This document shows positions 11,330-19,411 of a stretch of DNA of 64,000 nt, in pieces. The number at the start of each line of letters is the position of its first letter. The first letter of the stretch is position 1. Position numbers and translations under genes: made by a program. This DNA comes from Arthrobacter sp. ERGS1:01 (GTDB lineage: Bacteria > Actinomycetota > Actinomycetes > Actinomycetales > Micrococcaceae). The DNA is taken from NCBI RefSeq assembly GCF_001281315.1, contig NZ_CP012479.1, forward strand, positions 434,001 to 498,000, written 5' to 3'. The notes below the pieces were generated by a model that saw only the letters and a program-made list of their open reading frames with translations, did not search any database and was not told the DNA's origin.

Positions 11330-12784
11330 GTGAGCCCCCAAGACACCAAACCATTCAATCCTGCCGCCGTAATCGTGCTGGCCGCCGGTGCCGGCACCCG
11401 GATGAAGTCTCGGCTACCCAAGATCCTGCACCCCATTGGCGGGGTGTCCATGGTGGGTCACGCACTTGCTGCGGCGCAGGGCCTGAACCCGGAACGGCTT
11501 GCCGTGGTGGTCAGGTTTGAACGGGACATCGTGGCCGCGCACATCGCCGCATTGGATGCCACCGCGCTCATTGTTGACCAGGACGACGTCCCCGGCACCG
11601 GCCGCGCAGTGCAGGTGGCCCTGGACGCCCTCGACGCCACCGCCCCCGTGGATGGCACCGTTGTCGTCACCTACGGCGACGTACCCCTGCTGACCACCGA
11701 GCTCCTCACCGAACTCGTGGCCACCCACGAAACCGACAACAACGCCGTCACCGTGTTGACCGCCGTGCTCGACGACGCCGCCGGTTACGGCCGCATCCTC
11801 CGCCACGCCACCGACGGCACCGTCCTGGGCATCCGCGAACACAAGGACGCCAGCGACGCCGAACGCGAAATCCGCGAGATCAACTCCGGCATCTACGCCT
11901 TTGACGCCAAGGTGCTCCGCGACGCGTTGAAGCATGTCACCACGGACAACAACCAGGGCGAAATGTACCTGACCGACGTCCTGGGCCTCGCCCGGAACGA
12001 AGGCGGCCGCGTTGCCGCCGTCGTCACCACCGACCGCTGGCAGGTTGAGGGCGCCAACGACCGCGTCCAGCTCGCCACCCTCGGCGCCGAACACAACCGC
12101 CGGATCGTCGAAGGCTGGATGCGCGCCGGCGTCAGCATCGTCGACCCCGCCACCACCTGGATCGACTCCACGGTGGTCCTCGACGAAGACGTCACGATCC
12201 TGCCCGGCACCCAGCTGCACGGCACCACCACGGTGGCGCGCGACGCCGTCGTCGGCCCCGACTCGACGCTCATGAACGTGCAGATCGCCGAAGGCGCCGA
12301 AGTGACCCGCACGCACGGCTCCGGTGCCGTAATCGGCGCGGGCGCCCATGTCGGCCCGTTCACCTACCTGCGCCCCGGCACCGTCCTGGGCGCGGACGGC
12401 AAGATCGGCGCGTTCTACGAAACCAAGAACGTCACGATCGGCCGCGGCTCCAAGCTCAGCCACCTCGGCTACGCCGGCGACGCCGAAATCGGCGAGGACA
12501 CCAACATCGGCTGCGGCAACATCACCGCCAACTTCGACGGCGTCAACAAGCACCGCACGGTGATCGGCTCGGGCGTGCGCACGGGCTCCAACACAGTATT
12601 CGTGGCACCCGTGACCGTGGGGGACGGTGCATTCACGGGTGCAGGCGCCATTGTGCGCAAGGACGTCCCGGCCGGGGCACTGACCCTTTCCGTGGCACCG
12701 CAGCGCAACGCGAACGGCTGGACCGTGGCGAACCGCCCCGGCAGCGTGCCCGCAAAGGCCGCCGAAAATGCCGAAAACTCCTAA
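11330..12784 (+). CDS. glmU: Bifunctional UDP-N-acetylglucosamine pyrophosphorylase/glucosamine-1-phosphate N-acetyltransferase
   Basis: A 484-residue GlmU that acetylates glucosamine-1-phosphate and then couples it to UTP, giving UDP-GlcNAc for peptidoglycan and surface glycans. The N-terminal uridylyltransferase half starts VIVLAAGAGTRMKSRLPK near residues 14-31 and includes YGDVPLL. The C-terminal left-handed beta-helix runs from about 255 to 460 with hexapeptide turns and the conserved FYETKNVTIG, LSHLGYAGDAEIG and GCGNITANFDG stretches of the acetyltransferase site. The GTG start at 11330 follows TAGGAG at 9 bases. prs follows after 40 bases, the usual actinobacterial pairing. Confidence 0.95.
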   Translation: MSPQDTKPFNPAAVIVLAAGAGTRMKSRLPKILHPIGGVSMVGHALAAAQGLNPERLAVVVRFERDIVAAHIAALDATALIVDQDDVPGTGRAVQVALDALDATAPVDGTVVVTYGDVPLLTTELLTELVATHETDNNAVTVLTAVLDDAAGYGRILRHATDGTVLGIREHKDASDAEREIREINSGIYAFDAKVLRDALKHVTTDNNQGEMYLTDVLGLARNEGGRVAAVVTTDRWQVEGANDRVQLATLGAEHNRRIVEGWMRAGVSIVDPATTWIDSTVVLDEDVTILPGTQLHGTTTVARDAVVGPDSTLMNVQIAEGAEVTRTHGSGAVIGAGAHVGPFTYLRPGTVLGADGKIGAFYETKNVTIGRGSKLSHLGYAGDAEIGEDTNIGCGNITANFDGVNKHRTVIGSGVRTGSNTVFVAPVTVGDGAFTGAGAIVRKDVPAGALTLSVAPQRNANGWTVANRPGSVPAKAAENAENS

Positions 12785-12824
12785 GACTTCTCACCTACCG
12801 TCCCCCCTGCGAGAAAGCGATCCG

Positions 12825-13805
12825 ATGAGCGAACTTAGCCACAACGTCGACAAGAAACTGGTGGTGGCCTCGGGCCGCGCCCACCCAGAGCTGGCCGAGG
12901 AAGTGGCGCGCTGTTTGAACACGGAGCTGCTGCCCATCTCCGCCTACGACTTCGCGAACGGTGAGATCTACGTCCGCTCCGGCGAGAGCGTGCGCGGCAA
13001 GGAAGTGTTCATCATCCAGTCGCACCCGGCGCCGATGAACAACTGGCTCATGGAGCAGCTGATCATGGTCGATTCCATGAAGCGCGCCTCCGCCCGCGGC
13101 ATCACCGTGGTCTCCCCGTTCTACCCGTACGCCCGCCAGGACAAGAAGGGCCGCGGCCGCGAGCCGATCTCCGCCCGCCTCGTCGCTGACCTGTACAAGA
13201 CGGCCGGCGCCGACCGCATCATGAGCGTTGACCTGCACACGGCACAGATCCAGGGCTTCTTCGACGGCCCCGTGGACCACCTGTTCGCCATCCCGCTGCT
13301 GGCCGACCACATCCGTGACATGGTGGGGGACGACGCCGTCACAGTGGTTTCGCCGGACACCGGCCGCGTGCGCGTGGCTGAGCAGTGGGCCGAGCGCCTG
13401 GGCGGGGCGCCGCTGGCGTTCGTGCACAAGTCGCGCGATCTGACCGTGCCGAACCAGGCCGTGTCCAAGACCGTGGTGGGCCAGGTTGAGGGGCGCACCT
13501 GTGTGCTCATCGACGACATGATCGACACCGGTGGAACCATTGCCGGCGCCGTGCGCGTGCTCAAGGACGCCGGCGCCAAGGACGTCATCATCGCCGCCAC
13601 GCACGCGGTGTTCTCCGACCCCGCCGCCGAACGCCTCGCCAATTGTGGCGCCCGCGAAGTGGTGGTCACCAACACGCTGCCCATCCCGGAATCCAAGCGC
13701 TTCCCGACGCTGACCGTGCTCTCCATTGCACCGCTGCTGGCCCAGGCCATCAAGGAAGTCTTCGAGGACGGCTCGGTCACCTCGCTGTTCGACGGCAACG
13801 CCTAA
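12825..13805 (+). CDS. prs: Ribose-phosphate diphosphokinase (PRPP synthase)
   Basis: A 326-residue enzyme that makes phosphoribosyl pyrophosphate from ribose-5-phosphate and ATP for nucleotide, His and Trp synthesis, and in actinobacteria for decaprenyl-phosphoribose precursors. Visible signatures are the ATP loop FYPYARQDKKGRGREP, the metal-binding DLHTAQIQGFFDGPVDHL and the PRPP loop LIDDMIDTGGT. The ATG at 12825 is chosen because GAGAAAG lies just upstream and the protein then begins like other Prs proteins (MSELSHNVDKKLVVASG); an upstream in-frame ATG at 12768 lies inside glmU. It is probably cotranscribed with glmU. Confidence 0.95.
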   Translation: MSELSHNVDKKLVVASGRAHPELAEEVARCLNTELLPISAYDFANGEIYVRSGESVRGKEVFIIQSHPAPMNNWLMEQLIMVDSMKRASARGITVVSPFYPYARQDKKGRGREPISARLVADLYKTAGADRIMSVDLHTAQIQGFFDGPVDHLFAIPLLADHIRDMVGDDAVTVVSPDTGRVRVAEQWAERLGGAPLAFVHKSRDLTVPNQAVSKTVVGQVEGRTCVLIDDMIDTGGTIAGAVRVLKDAGAKDVIIAATHAVFSDPAAERLANCGAREVVVTNTLPIPESKRFPTLTVLSIAPLLAQAIKEVFEDGSVTSLFDGNA

Positions 13806-13821
13806 CAACTGCCTTTCTCGC

Positions 13822-13950
13822 GTTTATGCGCCACACTCGTTGTGAGTGTGGCGCTGCCGCGTCACTGGCGCAAAACCCGCTGCGGGTCGCGCGCATAAGC
13901 TCCCACCAAGTGGCTTATGCGCGGGACTCGCGGCGGGTTTTTCGCGTAAA
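13822..13950. repeat. Diverged repeat element with two perfect 11-bp palindromes upstream of the second AbiEi/Vsr-like gene
   Basis: GCGCCACACTC (13828-13838) pairs with GAGTGTGGCGC (13844-13854). CGCGCATAAGC (13890-13900) pairs with GCTTATGCGCG (13913-13923). The segment from about 13822 to 13903 aligns with the 113-bp unit at 14913-15246, sharing GTGTGGCGC-GCCGCGTC, TGGCGC-AAACC, TGCGGGT and GCGCATAA. It is therefore an older copy of the same element on the other side of the gene. No T-run follows, so it is a poor terminator for prs. Confidence 0.6.
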
Positions 13951-14051
13951 CGGGCCCGTTTGTCCCTCCACAACCCTCGTCGAGTACGTACTTGTCCCCA
14001 CTTACGACGGCGGGGCTGCCGCGGCGCCCGCTGCGGGGACACCATGGGTGC

Positions 14052-14912
14052 ATGACCGATACAAGGATGCGAACCGTTGTTGAAGAAGTGGCGTGGTACG
14101 GAAAAGTAGCCCGCCGCAAGGACCTGATGGCCCGCGGCTGCACCGAGTGGCAGATCCGCAAGGCCGTCAGCGAGGGGCAGCTTCGGCGGATCGACCGGGG
14201 CTACTACGCGCTTCCGGACGCCGACCCCTTGGACGTTCGCCTTGCCCTTCACCAAGCGCGGCGGACGTGCTTCACCAAGGCAGAGCAACTGGGCCTGTGG
14301 ATCATCAAGGCGCCCGCCATGCCTCATGTGGCCGCGGCCCATGGACGGCCGGTCCCGGGCTGCGTGGTCCACAAGGTCAAGGGACCGCAGACCCTGATGG
14401 ACATCCTGCGCCAATGCGTCAAGTGCGGCTCCGAAGTGGACGGACTGGCGGTGATGGAATCCGCCGTCGTGCTGGGTCTGTGCACCATTCCCGAACTGCG
14501 TGTTGCCTTTGCCGGACGTGAAGACGCCCGGGCACGAGCCACCATTGACATGATCGACCCCCAATCCATGTCCATTGCGGAAACCGTGGCACGGTACTAC
14601 CTGAAAAAGGACGGGCTCAACGTCCAGGGCCAGTACTACGTCAAGGACGTGGGCCACCTGGACCTGCTCGTGGAGGGCGTGCTTTGCGTTGAAACGGACG
14701 GGGAGCAATTCCACAACACGCCCCAGGGATGGGCGGAGGACCTTCGGCGGGACAATCTGCTGGTCATCAAGGGGCAGTGGTGCCTTCGCATTCCGGCGAG
14801 GGTGGTCCTGGGGCGGCCGGACGTCATGCTCGGCTGGGTGCGCCAAGCGCTTGCAATGATCTGTTCTGCACCAAAGCCGTCTGCCAATCCGGCGCATAGG
14901 GTTGCGGCGTAG
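14052..14912 (+). CDS. AbiEi-type winged-helix protein with C-terminal Vsr/DUF559-like nuclease domain (copy 2)
   Basis: A 286-residue paralogue of the 10158-11039 product, colinear throughout. It has winged helix KVARRKDLMARGCTEWQIRKA, wing RIDRGYYALPD, QCVKCG near residue 121, the DPQSMSIAETVARYYLKKDG linker, and the nuclease-like GHLDLLVEG, VETDGEQFH, EDLRRDN and WCLRIP. The acidic residues expected of a PD-(D/E)XK site are kept in both copies. It is inserted between prs and rplY. Its stop codon falls inside the start of a repeat related to the downstream 113-bp array. ATG 14052 is preferred because the upstream block GGGGCTGCCGCGGC sits 26 bases before the start, exactly as in copy 1. No cognate toxin is seen. 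Confidence 0.75.
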   Translation: MTDTRMRTVVEEVAWYGKVARRKDLMARGCTEWQIRKAVSEGQLRRIDRGYYALPDADPLDVRLALHQARRTCFTKAEQLGLWIIKAPAMPHVAAAHGRPVPGCVVHKVKGPQTLMDILRQCVKCGSEVDGLAVMESAVVLGLCTIPELRVAFAGREDARARATIDMIDPQSMSIAETVARYYLKKDGLNVQGQYYVKDVGHLDLLVEGVLCVETDGEQFHNTPQGWAEDLRRDNLLVIKGQWCLRIPARVVLGRPDVMLGWVRQALAMICSAPKPSANPAHRVAA

Positions 14913-15246
14913 CCTTGCGGTCCAGGGTGGGTCAACGTTATGCGGTGAATTGGGGCTGGGTGTGGCGCAGCCGCGTCGGTGGCGCCAAACCGGGTGCGGG
15001 TTGGGCGCATAAACTCGTGGCGTAGCCATGTGGTCCGGGGTGGGTCAACGTTATGCGGTGAATTGGGGCTGGGTGTGGCGCAGCCGCGTCGGTGGCGCCA
15101 AACCGGGTGCGGGTTGGGCGCATAAACTCGTGGCGTAGCCATGTGGTCCGGGGTGGGTCAACGTTATGCGGTGAACTGGGGCTGGGTGTGGCGTAGTCGC
15201 GTCGGTGGCGCCAAACCGGGTGCGGGTTCGGCGCATAAACTTGCGG
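14913..15246. repeat. Three tandem copies of a 113-bp GC-rich repeat
   Basis: Units start at 14913, 15026 and 15139 with an exact 113-base period (GGGTGGGTCAACG recurs at 14925, 15038 and 15151). Copies 1 and 2 are nearly identical; copy 3 has a few changes and fades after GGCGCATAAAC. A partial copy of the unit's end (GGCGCATA-GG-GTTGCGGCGTAG) overlaps the last codons of the preceding gene. The unit contains GGCGCCAAACC and TGCGGGT, the core shared with the palindromes around both AbiEi/Vsr-like genes. There are no spacers, so it is not a CRISPR array. The rest of the gene-free stretch to 15403 is the rplY leader. Confidence 0.85.
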
Positions 15247-15339
15247 CCCGGCGGTCTGCTAAACTTGTGCAGTAAACCTTGGCGAGGGACGCTCCACTTG
15301 TGGAATGTCCGTGATCGACTGGGTCTCGCAGCTCCTGAA

Positions 15340-15395
15340 CTTTGATGATGGATTGTGTGACCTGTTTTGTCCACGCCCATCAAAGACGCAAGGAG
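15340..15395 (+). promoter_or_regulatory. Hairpin and strong ribosome-binding site upstream of rplY
   Basis: CTTTGATG (15340-15347) pairs perfectly with CATCAAAG (15378-15385), closing a 30-base loop that ends five bases before the AAGGAG ribosome site (15390-15395). TAAACT near 15259 may be a -10 box. The leader hairpin could serve autoregulation by L25, but that is inference. Confidence 0.4.
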
Positions 15396-15403
15396 CATTT
15401 TTT

Positions 15404-15970
15404 ATGTCTGACCTTAACCTCACCGGCGAACTCCGCACCGAGTTCGGCAAGGGCGCTGCCCGCCGCATCCGCCGCGCAGCCCAGATCCCCGCAGTCGTTT
15501 ACGGCCACGGCGTTGCCCCCCTCCACATCGTCCTGCCGGAGCGCGCAACCGTTCGCGCCATCCGCGGCGCCAACGCCCTGCTGACCGTCACGGTCGACGG
15601 CGTCGAGCACCTGGCCCTGGTCAAGGACGTCCAGCGCGACCCGCTGCTGCAGATCGTCGAGCACATCGACCTGCTGACCGTCCAGAAGGGCGAGAAGGTT
15701 ACCGTTGACGTTCCCCTCGTACTCGTTGGCGAAGCAGCAGCTTCCGTCGTCGTGAACCAGGAAGAAATGTCCGTCAGCCTGTCCGCCGACGCCACGCACC
15801 TGCCCGTCAAGGTTGAGATCGACCTGGCCGGCCGCACCGCCGGTCAGCACATCCACGCCAGCGACCTGGTCCTGCCGGCCAACGTTGAGCTGCTCAACGA
15901 TCCCGCCATGCTGCTCGTGCACCTGGCCGAGCCGGCCGTCGTTGCTGAAGAAGCTCCGGCTGCCGAGTAG
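15404..15970 (+). CDS. rplY: 50S ribosomal protein L25/general stress protein Ctc
   Basis: A 188-residue member of the long L25 (TL5/CTC) family that binds 5S rRNA. The N-terminal L25 domain (about 1-92) begins MSDLNLTGELRTEFGKGAAR and contains IPAVVYGHG. The C-terminal Ctc beta domain (about 95-180) includes IDLLTVQKGEKVTVDVPL and ends acidic. The start is ATG 15404 with AAGGAG eight bases upstream. It is followed ten bases later by pth, the standard neighbour in actinobacteria. Confidence 0.95.
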   Translation: MSDLNLTGELRTEFGKGAARRIRRAAQIPAVVYGHGVAPLHIVLPERATVRAIRGANALLTVTVDGVEHLALVKDVQRDPLLQIVEHIDLLTVQKGEKVTVDVPLVLVGEAAASVVVNQEEMSVSLSADATHLPVKVEIDLAGRTAGQHIHASDLVLPANVELLNDPAMLLVHLAEPAVVAEEAPAAE

Positions 15971-15980
15971 TCTCCACTCC

Positions 15981-16565
15981 ATGAGTGATACCTGGCTTGT
16001 AGTCGGGCTCGGGAACCCCGGGCCCGGCTACATCCGTAACCGGCACAATATTGGCTTCATGGTGGTCGAGGAACTTGCCTCCCGCCTTGGCGCCTCCTTC
16101 AAGACCCACAAGGCCCGCGCACTCGTTGCCACGGGCCGTTTGGGCGCGGGCGGACCCAAGGTCATCCTGGCCAAGCCAACAGTTTTCATGAACCTCAGCG
16201 GAGGCCCGACGGCGTCCCTGGCGAAGTTCTACAACCTCACCCCGGACCACGTGGTCGCGATCCACGACGAAATCGACATCCCCTTCGACTCCGTCAGGCT
16301 GAAAATGGGCGGCGGCGAGGGCGGACACAACGGCCTGCGGGACATCTCCAAAGTGCTCGGCACCAAGGACTACTACCGGGTACGTGCAGGCGTTGGCCGC
16401 CCGCCCGGCCGGGCCGACGCCGCAAGCCACGTGCTGCGCGACTTCTCGAGCACCGAGTCCAAGGATTTGCCGTTCCTGATCGACGCCGCGGCGGACGCCG
16501 CCGAGCTGCTTATTTCCCAGGGCCTCGCGGCGGCACAGGAGAAATTCCACCCTGCCAAGGGGTAG
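15981..16565 (+). CDS. pth: Peptidyl-tRNA hydrolase
   Basis: A 194-residue Pth that releases peptides from prematurely dropped peptidyl-tRNA. The N-terminal LVVGLGNPGPGY, the catalytic His in RHNIGF, the tRNA-contacting FMNLSGG, the conserved HDEIDIPFDSVRLK and the GGGEGGHNGLRDI loop are all present. ATG 15981 lies ten bases after the rplY stop with CTCC-type spacing and no strong ribosome site, so coupling to rplY is likely. Length is typical. Confidence 0.95.
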   Translation: MSDTWLVVGLGNPGPGYIRNRHNIGFMVVEELASRLGASFKTHKARALVATGRLGAGGPKVILAKPTVFMNLSGGPTASLAKFYNLTPDHVVAIHDEIDIPFDSVRLKMGGGEGGHNGLRDISKVLGTKDYYRVRAGVGRPPGRADAASHVLRDFSSTESKDLPFLIDAAADAAELLISQGLAAAQEKFHPAKG

Positions 16566-16584
16566 CCCCGAAGCGTAAAAATCG

Positions 16585-16613
16585 TTCAAATCGGGTCCTC
16601 GTCCTGTTATGAT
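16585..16613 (+). promoter_or_regulatory. Sigma-70-type promoter for the tandem LuxR-family regulators
   Basis: TTCAAA (16585-16590) and TATGAT (16608-16613) are separated by exactly 17 bases, 66 bases before the ATG at 16679. It is the best promoter-like match in the pth-regulator gap. Confidence 0.45.
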
Positions 16614-16678
16614 CTCAACAGGTGCCGTCGACAATGTGACCAAGGTCATTGCCGCCGGCAGGATACTGAGGTCTCGGC

Positions 16679-19408
16679 ATGACGATAGACAATGTTGTCG
16701 TTTCCCGCTCCTGGGTGAGTGGTGGGAAAACGCAAGCGTTCGATGCTTTGGGGGCCGCCGACAGGCGGCTCTGGTCGTCGTTCGTACGCCAAACCGAGAT
16801 CGACGACGTTGTCCGGGCCATTGGTGCCGCCGAAAGCTACGGAGTCGTTGTGGTGGGCCCCTGGGGCGTTGGAAAAACCACCCTGGCCCGCGCCGTGGAA
16901 ACCGCCCTTGCCCCGACCACGCATGTGGTGCGGCTCTTCGGCTCATCCGCCGAAACCCAGGTCTCTTATGGGGCGCTTGCCCTGCTCATGGCCCGGCTGC
17001 CCGCCACCGCCTCCGAGTCCCCGGCCGGCATCATCCACGGCGTCGACGACCTCATCCGCAACGACGCCGCGGGCAAGGAAGTCCTCTTGGTGATCGACGA
17101 CCTTCCCGAATTGGATCCGGGCACCGTTGGCGTGGTCATGCACATGCTGCTGCGCGGCACCGCCAAGGTGCTGGTGCTGGCCCGCGAGGCCGGCCAGCTG
17201 CCCGAGGACCTGGTCTGGCTGGTCAAGGACGGCCTGCTGCGGGAAATGCGGCTGAACTATTTCAGCCGCGCCGAAGTGGGCACCCTGGTCACCAAGGCCA
17301 CCAACACGCCCGCCTCTGAATCGGCCATCTCCGCCCTGTACAAGGCCAGCAACGGAATTCCGCTCGTCCTGCAGGCCCTCTTCCATGAGCAGGTGGCCAA
17401 CGGGAACCTGAAGACGAAGAGCGGCGTGTGGGTCATTTCCGGCCCGCTCAACGTCGAGTCCAGCAGCGCCTTGGCCGGGATTGTGCGCTCCAGGCTGGCC
17501 CGGGAGTCCGACGTCGTCCGGCTGGGTATCGAGAAGATGGCACTGTTGGGCACGGCCCCGCTCTCGGTGGTGCTTTCCGTGGTCGGTCAGGATGCCGTCT
17601 CCGAGTTGGAGGAGCGCGGATTCCTGGAGATCAGCTCCATGGGCCGCCACCGCGCCTACCTGAGTGAACGCTATGTGGGGGACATTGTGCGCGGCTGGCT
17701 CTCCGCCGACCGCAAGGCCGAACTCTTCAGTGAAATCGCCACGCATGCCAGTCGTGACCTTGACCAGCTGGACGCCCAGGAGGTCATGTCCCTTGCGGCC
17801 TGGACGCTGGACGCCGGGCTGGTCCTGGACCCCGACTTTGGGCTTGCCGCGGCGGCCCGGGCCATCCGGCACTTTGACCCCCTGCTGGCACTGCGGTGCA
17901 CGGCGGAAATCCCCGTCGGCCATTCCCTGCGGGTCAAGGCCGTGCAGGCTCGCAGCGCAGCCTTCCGGATCACGGCCGACTACGGGCGGGCGGTGGGAGA
18001 GCTCGACGCCGTACCGGACACCGTGGTGGAGGCGTTGGGCGTGGCCGACTATGGCTCCTGGGTGCTGTCCCTGACCGGGGCGCTGCTGTGGGTGCCGCGG
18101 GGTTACGAACGGATCCCGGCATTGCTGGCGGATGCGGAGGAACACATTGCGGCAGCGGAAGGATCAAGCACCCACGCGGACCTCCTGGTAGCCCGCCGGC
18201 GTATCCTCCTGGCGACCTTTGAATACCAGGTGCACAGCGGCGAGTTTGCCGAGATTGCCCGGGAACTCGAAGGAGCCGGCACGGACCTTGGCAGTGAATT
18301 CGGCATCAACTGTGCATGCCTGCTGGTGCCCACCCTGGCGGTCCTGGGCCGGGAATTGGAGGCCATCGCCCTGGCGCGGCGCCTGGAGCGGGCCATGGTG
18401 GCGGAGGACGTGCCGCCGCTGTTCACCGACTATTTCCGCGACGGCCTGGCCTGTGCCCTGATCTGGAGCGGACAGTGGGTCGAGTGCGTAGACATGCTGC
18501 GCGAGGAACTCGAGAACATGCCGCAACCGGCGCAGTACCGCGGCGGCCTGATCGAGTTGAACCTGGGACTCGCCCACACCTACGCCGGCCGGGGCGCCGA
18601 AGCCGTAGAGGTGCTGCTGGCCGCGGCCGCGCAGTTGGAGGTCCGCGAAAGCGACAACGCGCTGGGGCTTGCCTACTCGGCGCTGGCATTCTCCTACGCG
18701 CAAATCAACAATGAGGAAGAAGCGGCCCGGTGCCTGGCGTTTGCCGGCTCCCTCGACGGACCCACACAGTGGACCAACCGCGCGATGGCCAAGTTCTTCC
18801 GCCTCATGGCCCTGCGCTGGCTTGACGATCCCCGTGCCGTGGGCAAGCTGCACGATTCGGCAGCCACGGACATCGGCAAGCAGCGGGTCACCACGGCCTC
18901 CATGTCCCTGTTTGGCGGCACGGTCCAGGCCAGCGAAAAGGACTACGCGCTGCTGGAGGAAATCTCGCTGCGCCGCCAGGGACCCATGCCCAACGTCGTC
19001 GTCGCCCTGGCCAGAAGCTGCCGGACCCGCGACCCCGCCGCCGCGTTGGAGGCCGCCGCGATCGCCCAGGAGCTCAAGCTCGACGCCGTGGAGTCCCGTT
19101 GCGCCGTGGTCGCCCTGGACTTTGCCCGGGAGCAAGGCCAGAATGCGCTGGCCCGGGAAGCGAAGGCACGCCTTGACCGGCTCAGGGGCGATCTGGCGAA
19201 AATGCCGATGGTGCCACAGAATTCCGGGATCAAACTGACCCAGCGCGAGTTGCAGGTTGCCAAGCTTGCCAAGCGCGGACTGGGTAACCGGGCCATTGCG
19301 GACAGGATCGGTGTTTCCGTGCGTACCGTTGAGGGCCACCTCTATCAGGTCTACAGCAAGCTGGGAATCACCACCCGCTCCGAGCTGGAACAGGATGCGG
19401 AACTGTGA
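16679..19408 (+). CDS. Large ATP-binding LuxR-family (LAL) transcriptional regulator 1
   Basis: A 909-residue LAL/MalT-type regulator. The N-terminal STAND-like ATPase has Walker A GPWGVGKTT near residues 60-68 and a Walker B of the VLLVIDDLPELD type near 139. A long helical TPR-like middle (about 350-800) follows, then a C-terminal LuxR helix-turn-helix at about 845-905 (LTQRELQVAKLAKRGLGNR, SVRTVEGHLY). Such proteins switch genes on when an inducer and ATP are bound. ATG 16679 is preceded by TGAGG. A second LAL gene starts three bases after its stop and an exopolysaccharide cluster follows, so control of surface polysaccharide is the natural inference. The signal is unknown. Confidence 0.88.
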   Translation: MTIDNVVVSRSWVSGGKTQAFDALGAADRRLWSSFVRQTEIDDVVRAIGAAESYGVVVVGPWGVGKTTLARAVETALAPTTHVVRLFGSSAETQVSYGALALLMARLPATASESPAGIIHGVDDLIRNDAAGKEVLLVIDDLPELDPGTVGVVMHMLLRGTAKVLVLAREAGQLPEDLVWLVKDGLLREMRLNYFSRAEVGTLVTKATNTPASESAISALYKASNGIPLVLQALFHEQVANGNLKTKSGVWVISGPLNVESSSALAGIVRSRLARESDVVRLGIEKMALLGTAPLSVVLSVVGQDAVSELEERGFLEISSMGRHRAYLSERYVGDIVRGWLSADRKAELFSEIATHASRDLDQLDAQEVMSLAAWTLDAGLVLDPDFGLAAAARAIRHFDPLLALRCTAEIPVGHSLRVKAVQARSAAFRITADYGRAVGELDAVPDTVVEALGVADYGSWVLSLTGALLWVPRGYERIPALLADAEEHIAAAEGSSTHADLLVARRRILLATFEYQVHSGEFAEIARELEGAGTDLGSEFGINCACLLVPTLAVLGRELEAIALARRLERAMVAEDVPPLFTDYFRDGLACALIWSGQWVECVDMLREELENMPQPAQYRGGLIELNLGLAHTYAGRGAEAVEVLLAAAAQLEVRESDNALGLAYSALAFSYAQINNEEEAARCLAFAGSLDGPTQWTNRAMAKFFRLMALRWLDDPRAVGKLHDSAATDIGKQRVTTASMSLFGGTVQASEKDYALLEEISLRRQGPMPNVVVALARSCRTRDPAAALEAAAIAQELKLDAVESRCAVVALDFAREQGQNALAREAKARLDRLRGDLAKMPMVPQNSGIKLTQRELQVAKLAKRGLGNRAIADRIGVSVRTVEGHLYQVYSKLGITTRSELEQDAEL

Positions 19409-19411
19409 TCG

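Noticed and set aside
13824..15029. A 401-codon minus-strand frame through the second AbiEi/Vsr-like gene
   Set aside because: It is the complement of a well-supported gene and of the tandem repeats and has low-complexity composition.
14913..15246. CRISPR array
   Set aside because: The 113-base units are directly joined with no spacers and are too long for CRISPR repeats; no cas genes are nearby.
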